From: an uncultured Acidobacteriota bacterium
GTDB taxonomy: Bacteria > Acidobacteriota > Thermoanaerobaculia > Gp7-AA8
Assembly (NCBI GenBank): GCA_946887105.1
Contig: CAMPKJ010000030.1
Span: 1 to 29,556, forward strand
Direction of reading: 5' to 3'
Length of the DNA: 29,556 bases
The position numbers and the translations under genes are program-made. The notes under the pieces are model-generated. The model was given only the letters and a program-made list of their open reading frames with translations. It was not told the DNA's origin and searched no databases. Below are positions 16,532 to 23,538 of the stretch, one piece after another (position 1 is the stretch's first letter; each line of letters starts with the position of its first letter).

Positions 16532-17091
16532 ACGTGGCCGTCCTTTGCTCGCGGCGCGCGCCCGGCGTCGAAGAACTGCGCCAGCGCGCGCACGTGGCGT
16601 GCGTCGTCCATCGCGAGCCGCCGCGCGGTGGCGATCGCAAGGCGTTCGACGCCGAGACCGCATCGCTCCTGCACGCGTTCCCGATCGACGTCGTCGTCTG
16701 CCTCGGCTACCTCTACGTCATCACCGAGCCGCTGCTGCGCGCGTTTCCGGATCGCATCCTCAACGTCCACGACGCCGATCTCACGCTGCGCCGCGCGGAC
16801 GGCTCCCCGCGCTATCCCGGCCTGCACGCCACGCGCGATGCGATCGTCGCCGGCGAGCGCGAAACGCGCAGCAGCGTGCATCTCGTGACGCCGGAGCTGG
16901 ACGCGGGACCGGTGATCGTGCGCAGTGACGCGTTCGCGGTCGCGCCGTTTGTCCATGACGCGGTCCTGCGCGGCCAGCACGACATCGTGCGCGCGTATGC
17001 CTACGCGCAGCGCGAATGGATGATGCGCAGCACGTGGGGCGCGCTGGCCGCTGAAGCCGCCGAGCGGCTGGTCATGAAGGCGGTGGCATGA
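16525..17091 (+). CDS. Formyltransferase-fold protein, putative N-terminal half of a split HypX
   Basis: A 188-residue protein of the formyltransferase fold (PurN and Fmt N-terminal domain). The catalytic set is conserved: N80 and H82 in ILNVHDADL and D126 in ELDAGPV; SSVHLV before D126 is the usual strand. Full-length HypX joins such a domain, which moves a formyl group from formyl-tetrahydrofolate to CoA, to a crotonase domain that releases CO from formyl-CoA for the hydrogenase iron site. Here the crotonase is a separate gene overlapping by ATGA, and both sit between hypE and hypA. The domain is shorter than the equivalent part of HypX, lacking an Fmt C-terminal-like segment. Fold is confident; the HypX-like role is inferred from context. 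A purine-synthesis PurN is the main alternative. Confidence 0.75.
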   Translation: MLNVAVLCSRRAPGVEELRQRAHVACVVHREPPRGGDRKAFDAETASLLHAFPIDVVVCLGYLYVITEPLLRAFPDRILNVHDADLTLRRADGSPRYPGLHATRDAIVAGERETRSSVHLVTPELDAGPVIVRSDAFAVAPFVHDAVLRGQHDIVRAYAYAQREWMMRSTWGALAAEAAERLVMKAVA

Positions 17092-17873
17092 CCCACATCC
17101 TGATGGACGTCGCCGGCGCGGTCGGCACGATCACCATCGATCGCCGGCAGCGCTTCAACTCGCTCGACGCCGGCACCGCCCGCGACCTGCGCAAGGCGGG
17201 GCTGCAGATGGCGCGCGATTCCGCGGTGCGCGCCGTGGTGCTGCGCGGCGCGGGCGGCGTGTTCTGCAGCGGCGCCGATCTGAAGGACATCCGCGGCGCG
17301 TCGCCATCGTACGGAAACGCGTTTCAGGAAATCCTCGAGTACATCCACAGCACGATCTCCGAGATCCGCCGCGCGCCGAAGCCATTCATCGCCGCCGTCG
17401 ACGGCATGGCCGCGGCGGGAGGGTTCGGACTGGCGATGTCGTGCGATCTGGTCATCGCATCCGATCGCGCGGCCTTCGAATGGGCGTACGCGAAGACAGG
17501 ACTGACCGGCGCGGAGAGCTCGACGTTCATGCTGCCGCGCCTGATCGGCCTGCGCCGCGCGCTCGAAATGCTGCTGCTCAATCCGCGGCTCGATGCCGCG
17601 CGTGCGCTCGAGTACGGACTGATCAACGCGGTGGTGCCCGCGACCGCGTTCGACGATGAGGTCATGCGGGTCGCGCGGCAACTCGCGGCCGGACCGACCG
17701 AGGCGCTGGGGATTGCGAAAGAGCTCCTCAATCAGGCCGCGGGGATGGATCGTCTCGACGTCCATCTCGATCGCGAGCTCGAACAGCTCACGCGCATCGC
17801 CAACGGAAGCAACTTCGCCGAAGGCATCGACGCATTTTTCGAAAAGCGCACGGCGCGTTTCGGGGCGGCGTGA
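17088..17873 (+). CDS. Crotonase-family protein, putative C-terminal half of a split HypX
   Basis: A 261-residue enoyl-CoA hydratase/isomerase-fold protein. The oxyanion-hole segments FCSGADLKD (59-67) and GMAAAGGFGLA (106-116) are present, as is the downstream helix SSTFMLPRLIG and the A-x-EYGLINAVV turn. At the position of the second hydratase glutamate region it reads GLTGAESS. On sequence alone this could be an ordinary enoyl-CoA hydratase or isomerase. The context, ATGA-coupled behind a formyltransferase and TGATG-coupled before hypA, points instead to the formyl-CoA decarbonylase half of HypX, which would supply the CO ligand of NiFe-hydrogenase. It has no membrane segment or signal. 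Fold is certain; role is inferred. Confidence 0.8.
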   Translation: MTHILMDVAGAVGTITIDRRQRFNSLDAGTARDLRKAGLQMARDSAVRAVVLRGAGGVFCSGADLKDIRGASPSYGNAFQEILEYIHSTISEIRRAPKPFIAAVDGMAAAGGFGLAMSCDLVIASDRAAFEWAYAKTGLTGAESSTFMLPRLIGLRRALEMLLLNPRLDAARALEYGLINAVVPATAFDDEVMRVARQLAAGPTEALGIAKELLNQAAGMDRLDVHLDRELEQLTRIANGSNFAEGIDAFFEKRTARFGAA

Positions 17874-18238
17874 TGCACGAGTACTCGATCATCCAATCGC
17901 TGGTCGAATCCGTCGCCGCGGCCGTCGATGATCGCAAGGGCGATCGCGAGGCCGTGGTGCATCGCGTCGACATCGCCATCGGCGAGCTGGCCGGCGTCGA
18001 CTGCGCACTGCTCGCGACCGCATTCGAGAACTTCCGCGACGGCACGCTGTGCGAGCGCGCCTCGCTCACCATCGACCGTGTCCCCGCGCGTTGGGAATGC
18101 TCGCGCTGCCATGGTGAAGTGGCACGCGGAGGATTTCTCCGCTGCCCGCTCTGCGACGCACCGGCGCGGCTGGCCGCGGGCGACGAGATCGTTCTGCAAC
18201 GAATCGAACTGGAGGTGGCCGATGTGCCAGGACCGTGA
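17873..18238 (+). CDS. hypA: Hydrogenase nickel chaperone HypA
   Basis: A 121-residue HypA. The ATG at 17873 is chosen over a GTG at 17870 because it yields MHE, where His2 is the nickel ligand, and because it shares one base with the previous stop (TGATG). The zinc site is complete: C76-X2-C79 (CSRC) and C91-X2-C94 (CPLC). It binds nickel and hands it to the hydrogenase large subunit with HypB. The gene overlaps hypB by 17 nt. Length is normal. Confidence 0.96.
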   Translation: MHEYSIIQSLVESVAAAVDDRKGDREAVVHRVDIAIGELAGVDCALLATAFENFRDGTLCERASLTIDRVPARWECSRCHGEVARGGFLRCPLCDAPARLAAGDEIVLQRIELEVADVPGP

Positions 18239-18926
18239 CGTGAAACCCGTGCCTGTCGAACTGCAAGCGCGCATCCTCGCGCGCAACGATGACGTGGCGC
18301 TCCACAATCGCGAACATTTCGAAGAACGCGGCATCTTCGCCGTGAACGTCATGGGCTCGCCCGGCTCCGGCAAGACCGCCGTGCTCGAAGCGACCGCGCG
18401 CACGTTCGCGCATCCGGAGCGCCTGGCCGCGCTGGCCGGCGACCTCGCCACCGACAACGACGCCGCGCGCCTGCGCCGTGCGGGGCTGCGCTCGCGCGCC
18501 ATCGAGACCGGACAGGCCTGCCACCTCGACGCGCAGCTCGTCCATCACGAGCTCCATCATTTCGATCTGACCGGCGTCGACTATTTCTTCATCGAGAACG
18601 TCGGCAATCTGGTCTGTCCCGCCGTTTATGATCTCGGCCAGCGCGCGAACGTCGTCGTCCTCTCCGTCACGGAAGGCGAAGACAAGCCGCTCAAATATCC
18701 GACCATGTTCGCGAAGGCGGATCTCGTGCTGCTCACGAAAACGGACCTGCTCCCGCACCTGCCGTTCATCAAAGTACCGGCCATCCTCGACGCGCTCGCG
18801 CGGGTCATGCCCGAGCCGCGCGTCATCAGCATGTCCGGACTCGGCGGCGATGGAGTCCGGGAGTGGCTCGACTGGCTGGCCGCGAGCCGCGACGCGATGC
18901 ACGCGTCGCACGAGGTGCTGGTGTGA
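18222..18926 (+). CDS. hypB: Hydrogenase nickel incorporation GTPase HypB
   Basis: A 234-residue SIMIBI GTPase that drives nickel insertion with HypA. Walker A is GSPGSGKT (45-52). The G-domain metal site is visible as C100-H101 (GQACHLDA) and C132 (GNLVCPA). SVTEGEDKPLKYP is family-specific, and the guanine motif reads TKTD in place of the usual NKxD. The N-terminus (MCQDRD) lacks both the CXXCGC high-affinity nickel motif and the His-rich stretch seen in some homologues, so storage of nickel is unlikely. GGAGG at 18211-18215 precedes the ATG. It overlaps the permease gene by GTGA. Confidence 0.95.
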   Translation: MCQDRDVKPVPVELQARILARNDDVALHNREHFEERGIFAVNVMGSPGSGKTAVLEATARTFAHPERLAALAGDLATDNDAARLRRAGLRSRAIETGQACHLDAQLVHHELHHFDLTGVDYFFIENVGNLVCPAVYDLGQRANVVVLSVTEGEDKPLKYPTMFAKADLVLLTKTDLLPHLPFIKVPAILDALARVMPEPRVISMSGLGGDGVREWLDWLAASRDAMHASHEVLV

Positions 18927-19531
18927 ATTCGTTCGCCTGGAGTCTGCCCATTGCCGCCGCGACCGTCGGCGCGCTGCACACGCTCGCGCCCGATCACTGG
19001 ATGCCGTTCGCGGCACTCGCGCGCGCCCGCGGGTGGACTCCCGCCCGCGCGCTCCGCACCACCATCCTCTGCGGACTCGGACACGTCACCGTCTCCGCGA
19101 TCCTCGGCATCGCGGCGCTGTCGATCGGCCTGCGCGTGGCGGAGCTCATCGGCGGAAAGCTGGCCACGCTCGCCCCGTTTCTGCTGATGCTCTTCGGCAC
19201 GATCTACATGCTCTGGGGCCTGCGCCCGCATCGCCACCGCCACGAATCGCACGGCGCGACCGAGGGCGCCCTCTTCCTTCTCTTCTCGTCGGATCCGTGC
19301 GTCGCGCTGATCCCGCTGATCATCGCCGCCTCCGGCGGAGGCTGGACGGCCATCGCCGCGGTGATCCTGGCGTACGAGATCGGCACGATCGCATCGATGT
19401 CGATCCTCGTCGTCACCGCCCAGGCCGGCGTCCGCGTGATCCGCGCCCCGTTCCTCGACCGCTTCGGCGACGCCGTGGCCGGCGCGCTGATCCTCACCGT
19501 CGGCGCGATGGTGACGCTCCTCGGCATCTAG
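18923..19531 (+). CDS. Nickel/cobalt permease-like membrane protein (NicO/NiCoT-like)
   Basis: A 202-residue integral membrane protein with about six hydrophobic segments. The first helix carries H19-TLAP-D24-H25, an HX4DH signature like that used by NiCoT and RcnA-type transporters for nickel or cobalt, and the second region has CGLGHVTVSA with the conserved Gly-His. A short His-rich loop (PHRHRHESHG) follows the third helix. The GTG start at 18923 forms a GTGA overlap with the hypB stop; GAGGTG at 18911-18916 lies upstream. Position at the end of the hyp operon supports supply of nickel for hydrogenase; direction of transport cannot be read, since RcnA-type members export. Confidence 0.75.
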   Translation: MNSFAWSLPIAAATVGALHTLAPDHWMPFAALARARGWTPARALRTTILCGLGHVTVSAILGIAALSIGLRVAELIGGKLATLAPFLLMLFGTIYMLWGLRPHRHRHESHGATEGALFLLFSSDPCVALIPLIIAASGGGWTAIAAVILAYEIGTIASMSILVVTAQAGVRVIRAPFLDRFGDAVAGALILTVGAMVTLLGI

Positions 19532-19547
19532 CTCCAAGTAGCGCCGA

Positions 19548-19563
19548 TGTGTTGACCGTCACA
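19548..19563 (+). promoter_or_regulatory. Candidate CRP/FNR-family operator upstream of the heme operon
   Basis: TGTGTTGACCGTCACA matches TGTGA-N6-TCACA with one mismatch (T in place of the first A). Its centre is 63.5 nt before the ATG at 19619, the same as for the site before hypF. Confidence 0.5.
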
Positions 19564-19606
19564 CGCCCGGGTTTGCCCTGTCACCGCTCTCTGTTCGACC
19601 CCACCC

Positions 19607-19612
19607 GATCAT
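19607..19612 (+). promoter_or_regulatory. Weak candidate -10 box before the AhbC/NirJ-like gene
   Basis: GATCAT ends 6 nt before the ATG at 19619 and matches TANNNT except for the first base. Support comes mainly from the parallel spacing at hypF; there is no clear Shine-Dalgarno sequence. Confidence 0.25.
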
Positions 19613-19618
19613 GCAGCC

Positions 19619-20788
19619 ATGATCAGCGTGACGAAACTCCTCGGCGGCGCCTCCTACTTCGGTGACCGCCTTCGCTACCACGAAGCGTCCGCGCAGCAGA
19701 CCACCGGCGCGCGGCCGGACATGGGTCCCGTCGTCGTCTGGAACGCGACCAAGACCTGCAACCTCGAATGCGTGCACTGCTACGCCGACGCGGAGATCCG
19801 CAAGTTCACCGGCGAGCTCACCACGGCGGAGGCCGAGGCGATGATCCGCGATCTCGCGTCGATCAACGCGCCGGCGTTGCTCATCTCCGGCGGCGAGCCG
19901 TTCGTGCGGCCGGACGTGCTCGATCTCGCCGAATACGCGATGTCGCTCGGCGTGCGGGTCACGTTCTCCACGAACGGCACGCTCATCGACAGGAAGAAGG
20001 CCGAACGCATCGCGAAGATCGGCGTCGCGTACGTCGGCATCAGCGTCGATGGCGGCGAAGAGCGCCACGACCGCTTCCGCGGCAAGAAGGGCGCGTTCCG
20101 GGAAGCACTGCGCGGCATTCGCAACTGCCGCGATGCCGGCATCCGCGTCGGCATCCGCTTCACCGTGACCAAGGAAAACGTCGGCGAGATCGACCAGATC
20201 TTCGAGCTGGTCGAGCTCGAAGACATCGGCCGCCTCTGCCTCTACCACCTGGTCTACTCCGGACGCGGCGCCTATCTCTCCGGCATCGACCTCGAAGTCC
20301 ACGAGAAACGCGCGCTGATGAACAAGCTGATGGACCGCGTCGAGCGCTGGAACGAAGAGCAGCGGCCGGTCGAAGTCATGACCGTCGACAATCACGCCGA
20401 CGCGCCGTACATCTACCTGCGCCTCAATGAGCGCGGCGACGCGCGCGCCGAACAGGCGCTGAACCTGATCAAGAGCAACGGCGGCAATCGCTCCGGAATC
20501 GCCATCGGCTGCATCGACAGCTTCGGCCTCGTGCATCCCGATCAATTCACGTCGCATCACACGCTCGGCTCCATCCGCGAGCGGCCGTTCTCGCAGATCT
20601 GGAACGACGAACGGAGCGATCTGCTGACCGGCCTGCGCGTGCGCAAGACGCTCCTGCAGGGACGCTGCGCGACGTGCAAATGGCTGCCGATGTGTAACGG
20701 CAACTTCCGCGCGCGTGCCGAGGCGGCCACGGGCGATTACTGGCAGTCGGATCCGGGGTGCTACCTGCTCGATGAGGAGATCGCCTGA
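19619..20788 (+). CDS. Radical SAM heme-synthesis protein, AhbC/NirJ family
   Basis: A 389-residue radical SAM enzyme. C47, C51 and C54 (CNLECVHC) bind the 4Fe-4S cluster that cleaves SAM; SGGEPF is the SAM-contacting motif. The C-terminal region has NGGNRSGIAIGCID, LVHPDQF and a Cys-rich end (GRCATCKWLPMC, then DPGCYL), as in AhbC (12,18-didecarboxysiroheme deacetylase) and NirJ (heme d1 synthesis). AhbC removes two acetate side chains to give iron-coproporphyrin III. The next gene is a fused siroheme decarboxylase, which fits either pathway; an AhbD-like gene after it favours heme b. The stop overlaps the next ATG (TGATG). Family is firm, the exact branch less so. Confidence 0.85.
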   Translation: MISVTKLLGGASYFGDRLRYHEASAQQTTGARPDMGPVVVWNATKTCNLECVHCYADAEIRKFTGELTTAEAEAMIRDLASINAPALLISGGEPFVRPDVLDLAEYAMSLGVRVTFSTNGTLIDRKKAERIAKIGVAYVGISVDGGEERHDRFRGKKGAFREALRGIRNCRDAGIRVGIRFTVTKENVGEIDQIFELVELEDIGRLCLYHLVYSGRGAYLSGIDLEVHEKRALMNKLMDRVERWNEEQRPVEVMTVDNHADAPYIYLRLNERGDARAEQALNLIKSNGGNRSGIAIGCIDSFGLVHPDQFTSHHTLGSIRERPFSQIWNDERSDLLTGLRVRKTLLQGRCATCKWLPMCNGNFRARAEAATGDYWQSDPGCYLLDEEIA

Positions 20789-21903
20789 TGAGCGTGCTGG
20801 TCGAACCAACCGTTGCCGTTTCCCCTCGCGATGCCATCAACCGCCGGATCCTGGAGGTCTCGGAAGATCGGATTCGCGGATTCGTGCGCGAGCCGTTCGC
20901 GGAGATCGCCAATCGCGCGCAACTCGAGGAAGACGTGGTCGTGGAGCGCATCCGGGCCATGCTCGAAGCGGGAGTGATCCGCCGCGTGCGGCAGACGCTC
21001 CTGGCCACGAATCTCGCGCAGGGCGCGCTCATCGCCTGGAAGATCGCCGAACCGCTGGTCGAGGCGGCCTTCCAGTTCATCGCCTCGCGCGATCCGTTCT
21101 CCGGTCACGTGGTGATCCGCAAGAGCGAAACCGGCCCGACCGAATGGCGTCTCTGGACGACGCTGAAAGTGCCGACCGGATTCTCGGTGGATGCGCATTG
21201 CGAGTACCTCCGCCAGCAGATCGGCGCCGAAAAGTACCGCGTGATGCCCGCGCTGCGCGCGTTCGTCCTCGGCGTCGGCCACATGCGCCGCAAGGGCATG
21301 CGCATCGGCGAGATGTCCGAACAGCTCGCCGAGTCGATGGAGCCCGCGATCGTCAGTCTGTCCGACCGCGACTGGGACGTGCTGATGGCGCTCAAGCGCG
21401 ATCTCGACGTCGAAGAGATCGGGCGCGGCGTCTGGGAGCGGCGCGCGAACGCCGCGGGCATCGATCCGCAAACGTTCATGGAGATCGCCGAGGACCTCGA
21501 CCGCCGCGGCGTGATCGGACGCTTCTCGACCTTCCTCGAGCACTCCAAACCGGTGGCCGGCGAAGAGCGCCTGTCGAGCTTCAACGGATTGTTCCACTGG
21601 TCGGTGCCGCGCGGCCGCGAGATCGAAGCAGGCCGCGAGATCGGACGCTTCGCCATCCTCACGCACTGCTACTGGCGCGACGCCGGACCGGAACTGAACG
21701 ACGTGAACATCATGGCCGTCGCGCACGGCGAGTCGAAGAACCAGGTGCTCGCGCACAAGGTGGCCATCGACGAGCACCTCTTCAAATGCGGGATCGGCTT
21801 CCATTACACCAACGCATACTGGGGCGGCCGCGCCGAGATCAAGCCGTCGGAGATTTCACCGAACGCCTATCGCGGCTGGGCGCGCAAAGCGGGGATTCGA
21901 TGA
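20788..21903 (+). CDS. Fused siroheme decarboxylase, AhbA-AhbB / NirDL type
   Basis: A 371-residue protein made of two Lrp/AsnC-like units in tandem, about residues 1-190 and 190-371. Each has a winged-helix segment (near 38-70 and 210-255) followed by an alpha-beta ligand domain; GVGHMRRKG in the first half and FHWSVPRG in the second are typical of the AhbA/AhbB and NirD/L/G/H proteins. These convert siroheme to 12,18-didecarboxysiroheme, usually as a heterodimer of separate proteins, while fused forms are known. Despite the helix-turn-helix resemblance this is an enzyme and not a regulator. GAGGAG at 20774-20779 precedes the ATG. It overlaps the next gene by ATGA. Confidence 0.85.
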   Translation: MSVLVEPTVAVSPRDAINRRILEVSEDRIRGFVREPFAEIANRAQLEEDVVVERIRAMLEAGVIRRVRQTLLATNLAQGALIAWKIAEPLVEAAFQFIASRDPFSGHVVIRKSETGPTEWRLWTTLKVPTGFSVDAHCEYLRQQIGAEKYRVMPALRAFVLGVGHMRRKGMRIGEMSEQLAESMEPAIVSLSDRDWDVLMALKRDLDVEEIGRGVWERRANAAGIDPQTFMEIAEDLDRRGVIGRFSTFLEHSKPVAGEERLSSFNGLFHWSVPRGREIEAGREIGRFAILTHCYWRDAGPELNDVNIMAVAHGESKNQVLAHKVAIDEHLFKCGIGFHYTNAYWGGRAEIKPSEISPNAYRGWARKAGIR

Positions 21904-22955
21904 ACGTCGATTTCAACGTCAGCCCGTTCGTGGTGATCTGGGAAAACACGCGCGCGTGCGATCTGGCGTGCGTGCACTGCCGCGCCGCCGCGCAGCCGCT
22001 GCGCAACCGATTCGAGCTCAGCACCGAAGAAGGCTTCGCGCTCATCGATCAAATCGCGGAGCTGCAGCCGAAGGTGTTCGTGCTCACCGGCGGCGATCCG
22101 CTGAAACGCGAGGACACGTACGCGCTGATCCAGTACGCGCGCATGAAGGGGCTGGAGCCGTCGCTGACGCCGAGCGCCACGCCGCTGCTCACCGAAGAAG
22201 CGGTCACGAAGATGAAGCAGCACGGCCTCGGCCGCATGGCCGTGAGCCTCGACGCGTCGACCGCGGCGGCACACGACGACTTCCGCCGCGTCGCCGGCTC
22301 GTTCGATCTCACGCTGCGCGCGATCCGCGCCGCGTCACGCGAAGGAATCCCGGTGCAGGTCAACACCACCGTCACGCGCCGCACCATCGCCGATCTGCCG
22401 AACATGGTGAACCTGCTCTCCGAGCTCGAGATCGCCATGTGGAGCGTGTTCTTCGCGGTGCCGACCGGACGCGCCAGGCAGTCGGATCTCGTGACCGCGG
22501 CGGAGGTCGAGGAGTTGTTCGGATTTCTCTTCGAGACCAGCAAACGCGTGCGCTTCGCCATCCGCACCACCGAGGCGATGCACTATCGCCGGTACGTCCT
22601 GCAGCACGGCGGCGCGATGCCGCTGGGCATCCAGCCACACGGTACCGGCACGAACGAGACGCCGCGCGCACCGCGTGGCGTGAACGAGGCCAAAGGCTTC
22701 GTCTTCATCTCCCACATCGGCGACGTCTACCCGAGCGGATTCCTGCCGCTGAAAGCCGGCAACGTGAAACAGAAGTCCCTCGGCGAGATTTATCGAACCA
22801 GCCCGCTCTTCGTCGACCTGCGCGACAGCGACAATCTCAAAGGCAAATGCGGTCGCTGCGAGTATCGCGATCTCTGCGGCGGCTCGCGCGCGCGGGCCTG
22901 GGCCATGACCGGCGACGTCTTCGCATCCGATCCGCTCTGCGCGTATCAACCATGA
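21900..22955 (+). CDS. Radical SAM/SPASM protein, AhbD-like (putative heme b synthase)
   Basis: A 351-residue radical SAM protein with C20, C24 and C27 (CDLACVHC), the SAM motif TGGDPL, and a C-terminal SPASM-type cysteine set (GKCGRCEYRDLC, then DPLCAY). It resembles both AhbD, which oxidatively decarboxylates iron-coproporphyrin III to heme b, and the TIGR04053 radical SAM/SPASM family of unknown function; I cannot separate these by eye. Its place directly after the AhbC- and AhbAB-like genes favours AhbD. The ATG at 21900 lies in the ATGA overlap. The same frame is open further upstream, but that part is a shadow of the preceding gene. Confidence 0.75.
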   Translation: MNVDFNVSPFVVIWENTRACDLACVHCRAAAQPLRNRFELSTEEGFALIDQIAELQPKVFVLTGGDPLKREDTYALIQYARMKGLEPSLTPSATPLLTEEAVTKMKQHGLGRMAVSLDASTAAAHDDFRRVAGSFDLTLRAIRAASREGIPVQVNTTVTRRTIADLPNMVNLLSELEIAMWSVFFAVPTGRARQSDLVTAAEVEELFGFLFETSKRVRFAIRTTEAMHYRRYVLQHGGAMPLGIQPHGTGTNETPRAPRGVNEAKGFVFISHIGDVYPSGFLPLKAGNVKQKSLGEIYRTSPLFVDLRDSDNLKGKCGRCEYRDLCGGSRARAWAMTGDVFASDPLCAYQP

Positions 22956-23527
22956 AGCTCTCCATCTTCGCCGGCGACATCGCGGACGCACCGGCCGACG
23001 CGGTCTGCACGTCGACCAACCCGCGACTGTCGCTGATGATGGGGACCGGCGCGTCGATCCGCGGACGCGGCGGACCGGAAATCCTGCGCGCCTGCGAAGC
23101 CGTCGCTCCGCTCCCACCCGGAGCCGTTCACGCCACCACCGCCGGCGAGCTGCCGCACAAGCTGGTCCTGCACTGCGTCGCCAGCGATACCGCGCACCGC
23201 TCCTCGATCGCCATCGTGCAGTCGTGCGTCGCCAACGCACTCGAGCGCGCACAGGCAGCCGGCTGCTCGAGCATCGCCATGCCGATCTTCGGCACCGGAC
23301 ACGCGCACCTGCGTTTCGACGACGCCGTGCGCGCGATGGCGCAAGCCGCGCTGGCGACGCCGGACGCCGTCGAGCAGCTGATCTTCGTCACCAATGACGA
23401 CGAGAACGCCGAAGCGCTTCGCACGATCCTGGAGAACGTCACCCATCAGCGCGTCTCGATCGAACGCGCGCAGGAAGTCGAACCGGAGCCCCAAGGTTAC
23501 TGGTCGTTCTCTCTCGACGCCGATTGA
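22952..23527 (+). CDS. Macro-domain protein
   Basis: A 191-residue protein starting in the ATGA overlap with the radical SAM gene. The macro fold is shown by FAGDIADAPADAVCTSTNP at the N-terminus, the loop GTGASIRGRGG (31-41), a VLHCV strand, and the phosphate loop MPIFGTGHAHL. Macro domains bind ADP-ribose or related nucleotides and some remove ADP-ribose or O-acetyl groups. Here the usual Asn-Ala-Ala-Asn is replaced by STNP, so catalytic activity is uncertain and binding alone is possible. The roughly 45 C-terminal residues (after FVTNDDENAEA) are outside the core. It sits between heme and Nfn genes with no obvious reason. Confidence 0.85.
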   Translation: MKLSIFAGDIADAPADAVCTSTNPRLSLMMGTGASIRGRGGPEILRACEAVAPLPPGAVHATTAGELPHKLVLHCVASDTAHRSSIAIVQSCVANALERAQAAGCSSIAMPIFGTGHAHLRFDDAVRAMAQAALATPDAVEQLIFVTNDDENAEALRTILENVTHQRVSIERAQEVEPEPQGYWSFSLDAD

Positions 23528-23538
23528 GGAGGCAACGC

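Noticed and set aside
14741..16663. A 640-codon minus-strand open frame opposite hypD and hypE
   Set aside because: It spans several well-recognised hyp genes on the opposite strand and shows no family motif.
20715..21899. N-terminal extension of the AhbD-like radical SAM protein
   Set aside because: This part is out of frame inside the AhbA-AhbB gene; the real start is the ATG in the ATGA overlap at 21900.
20788..21903. Transcription regulator of the Lrp/AsnC family
   Set aside because: The tandem winged-helix units resemble Lrp, but the position between radical SAM heme genes and the NirD/L-like motifs indicate a siroheme decarboxylase.
21956..22951. N-terminal extension of the macro-domain protein
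   Set aside because: It is an out-of-frame reading of the radical SAM gene; the macro fold begins at the ATG at 22952.
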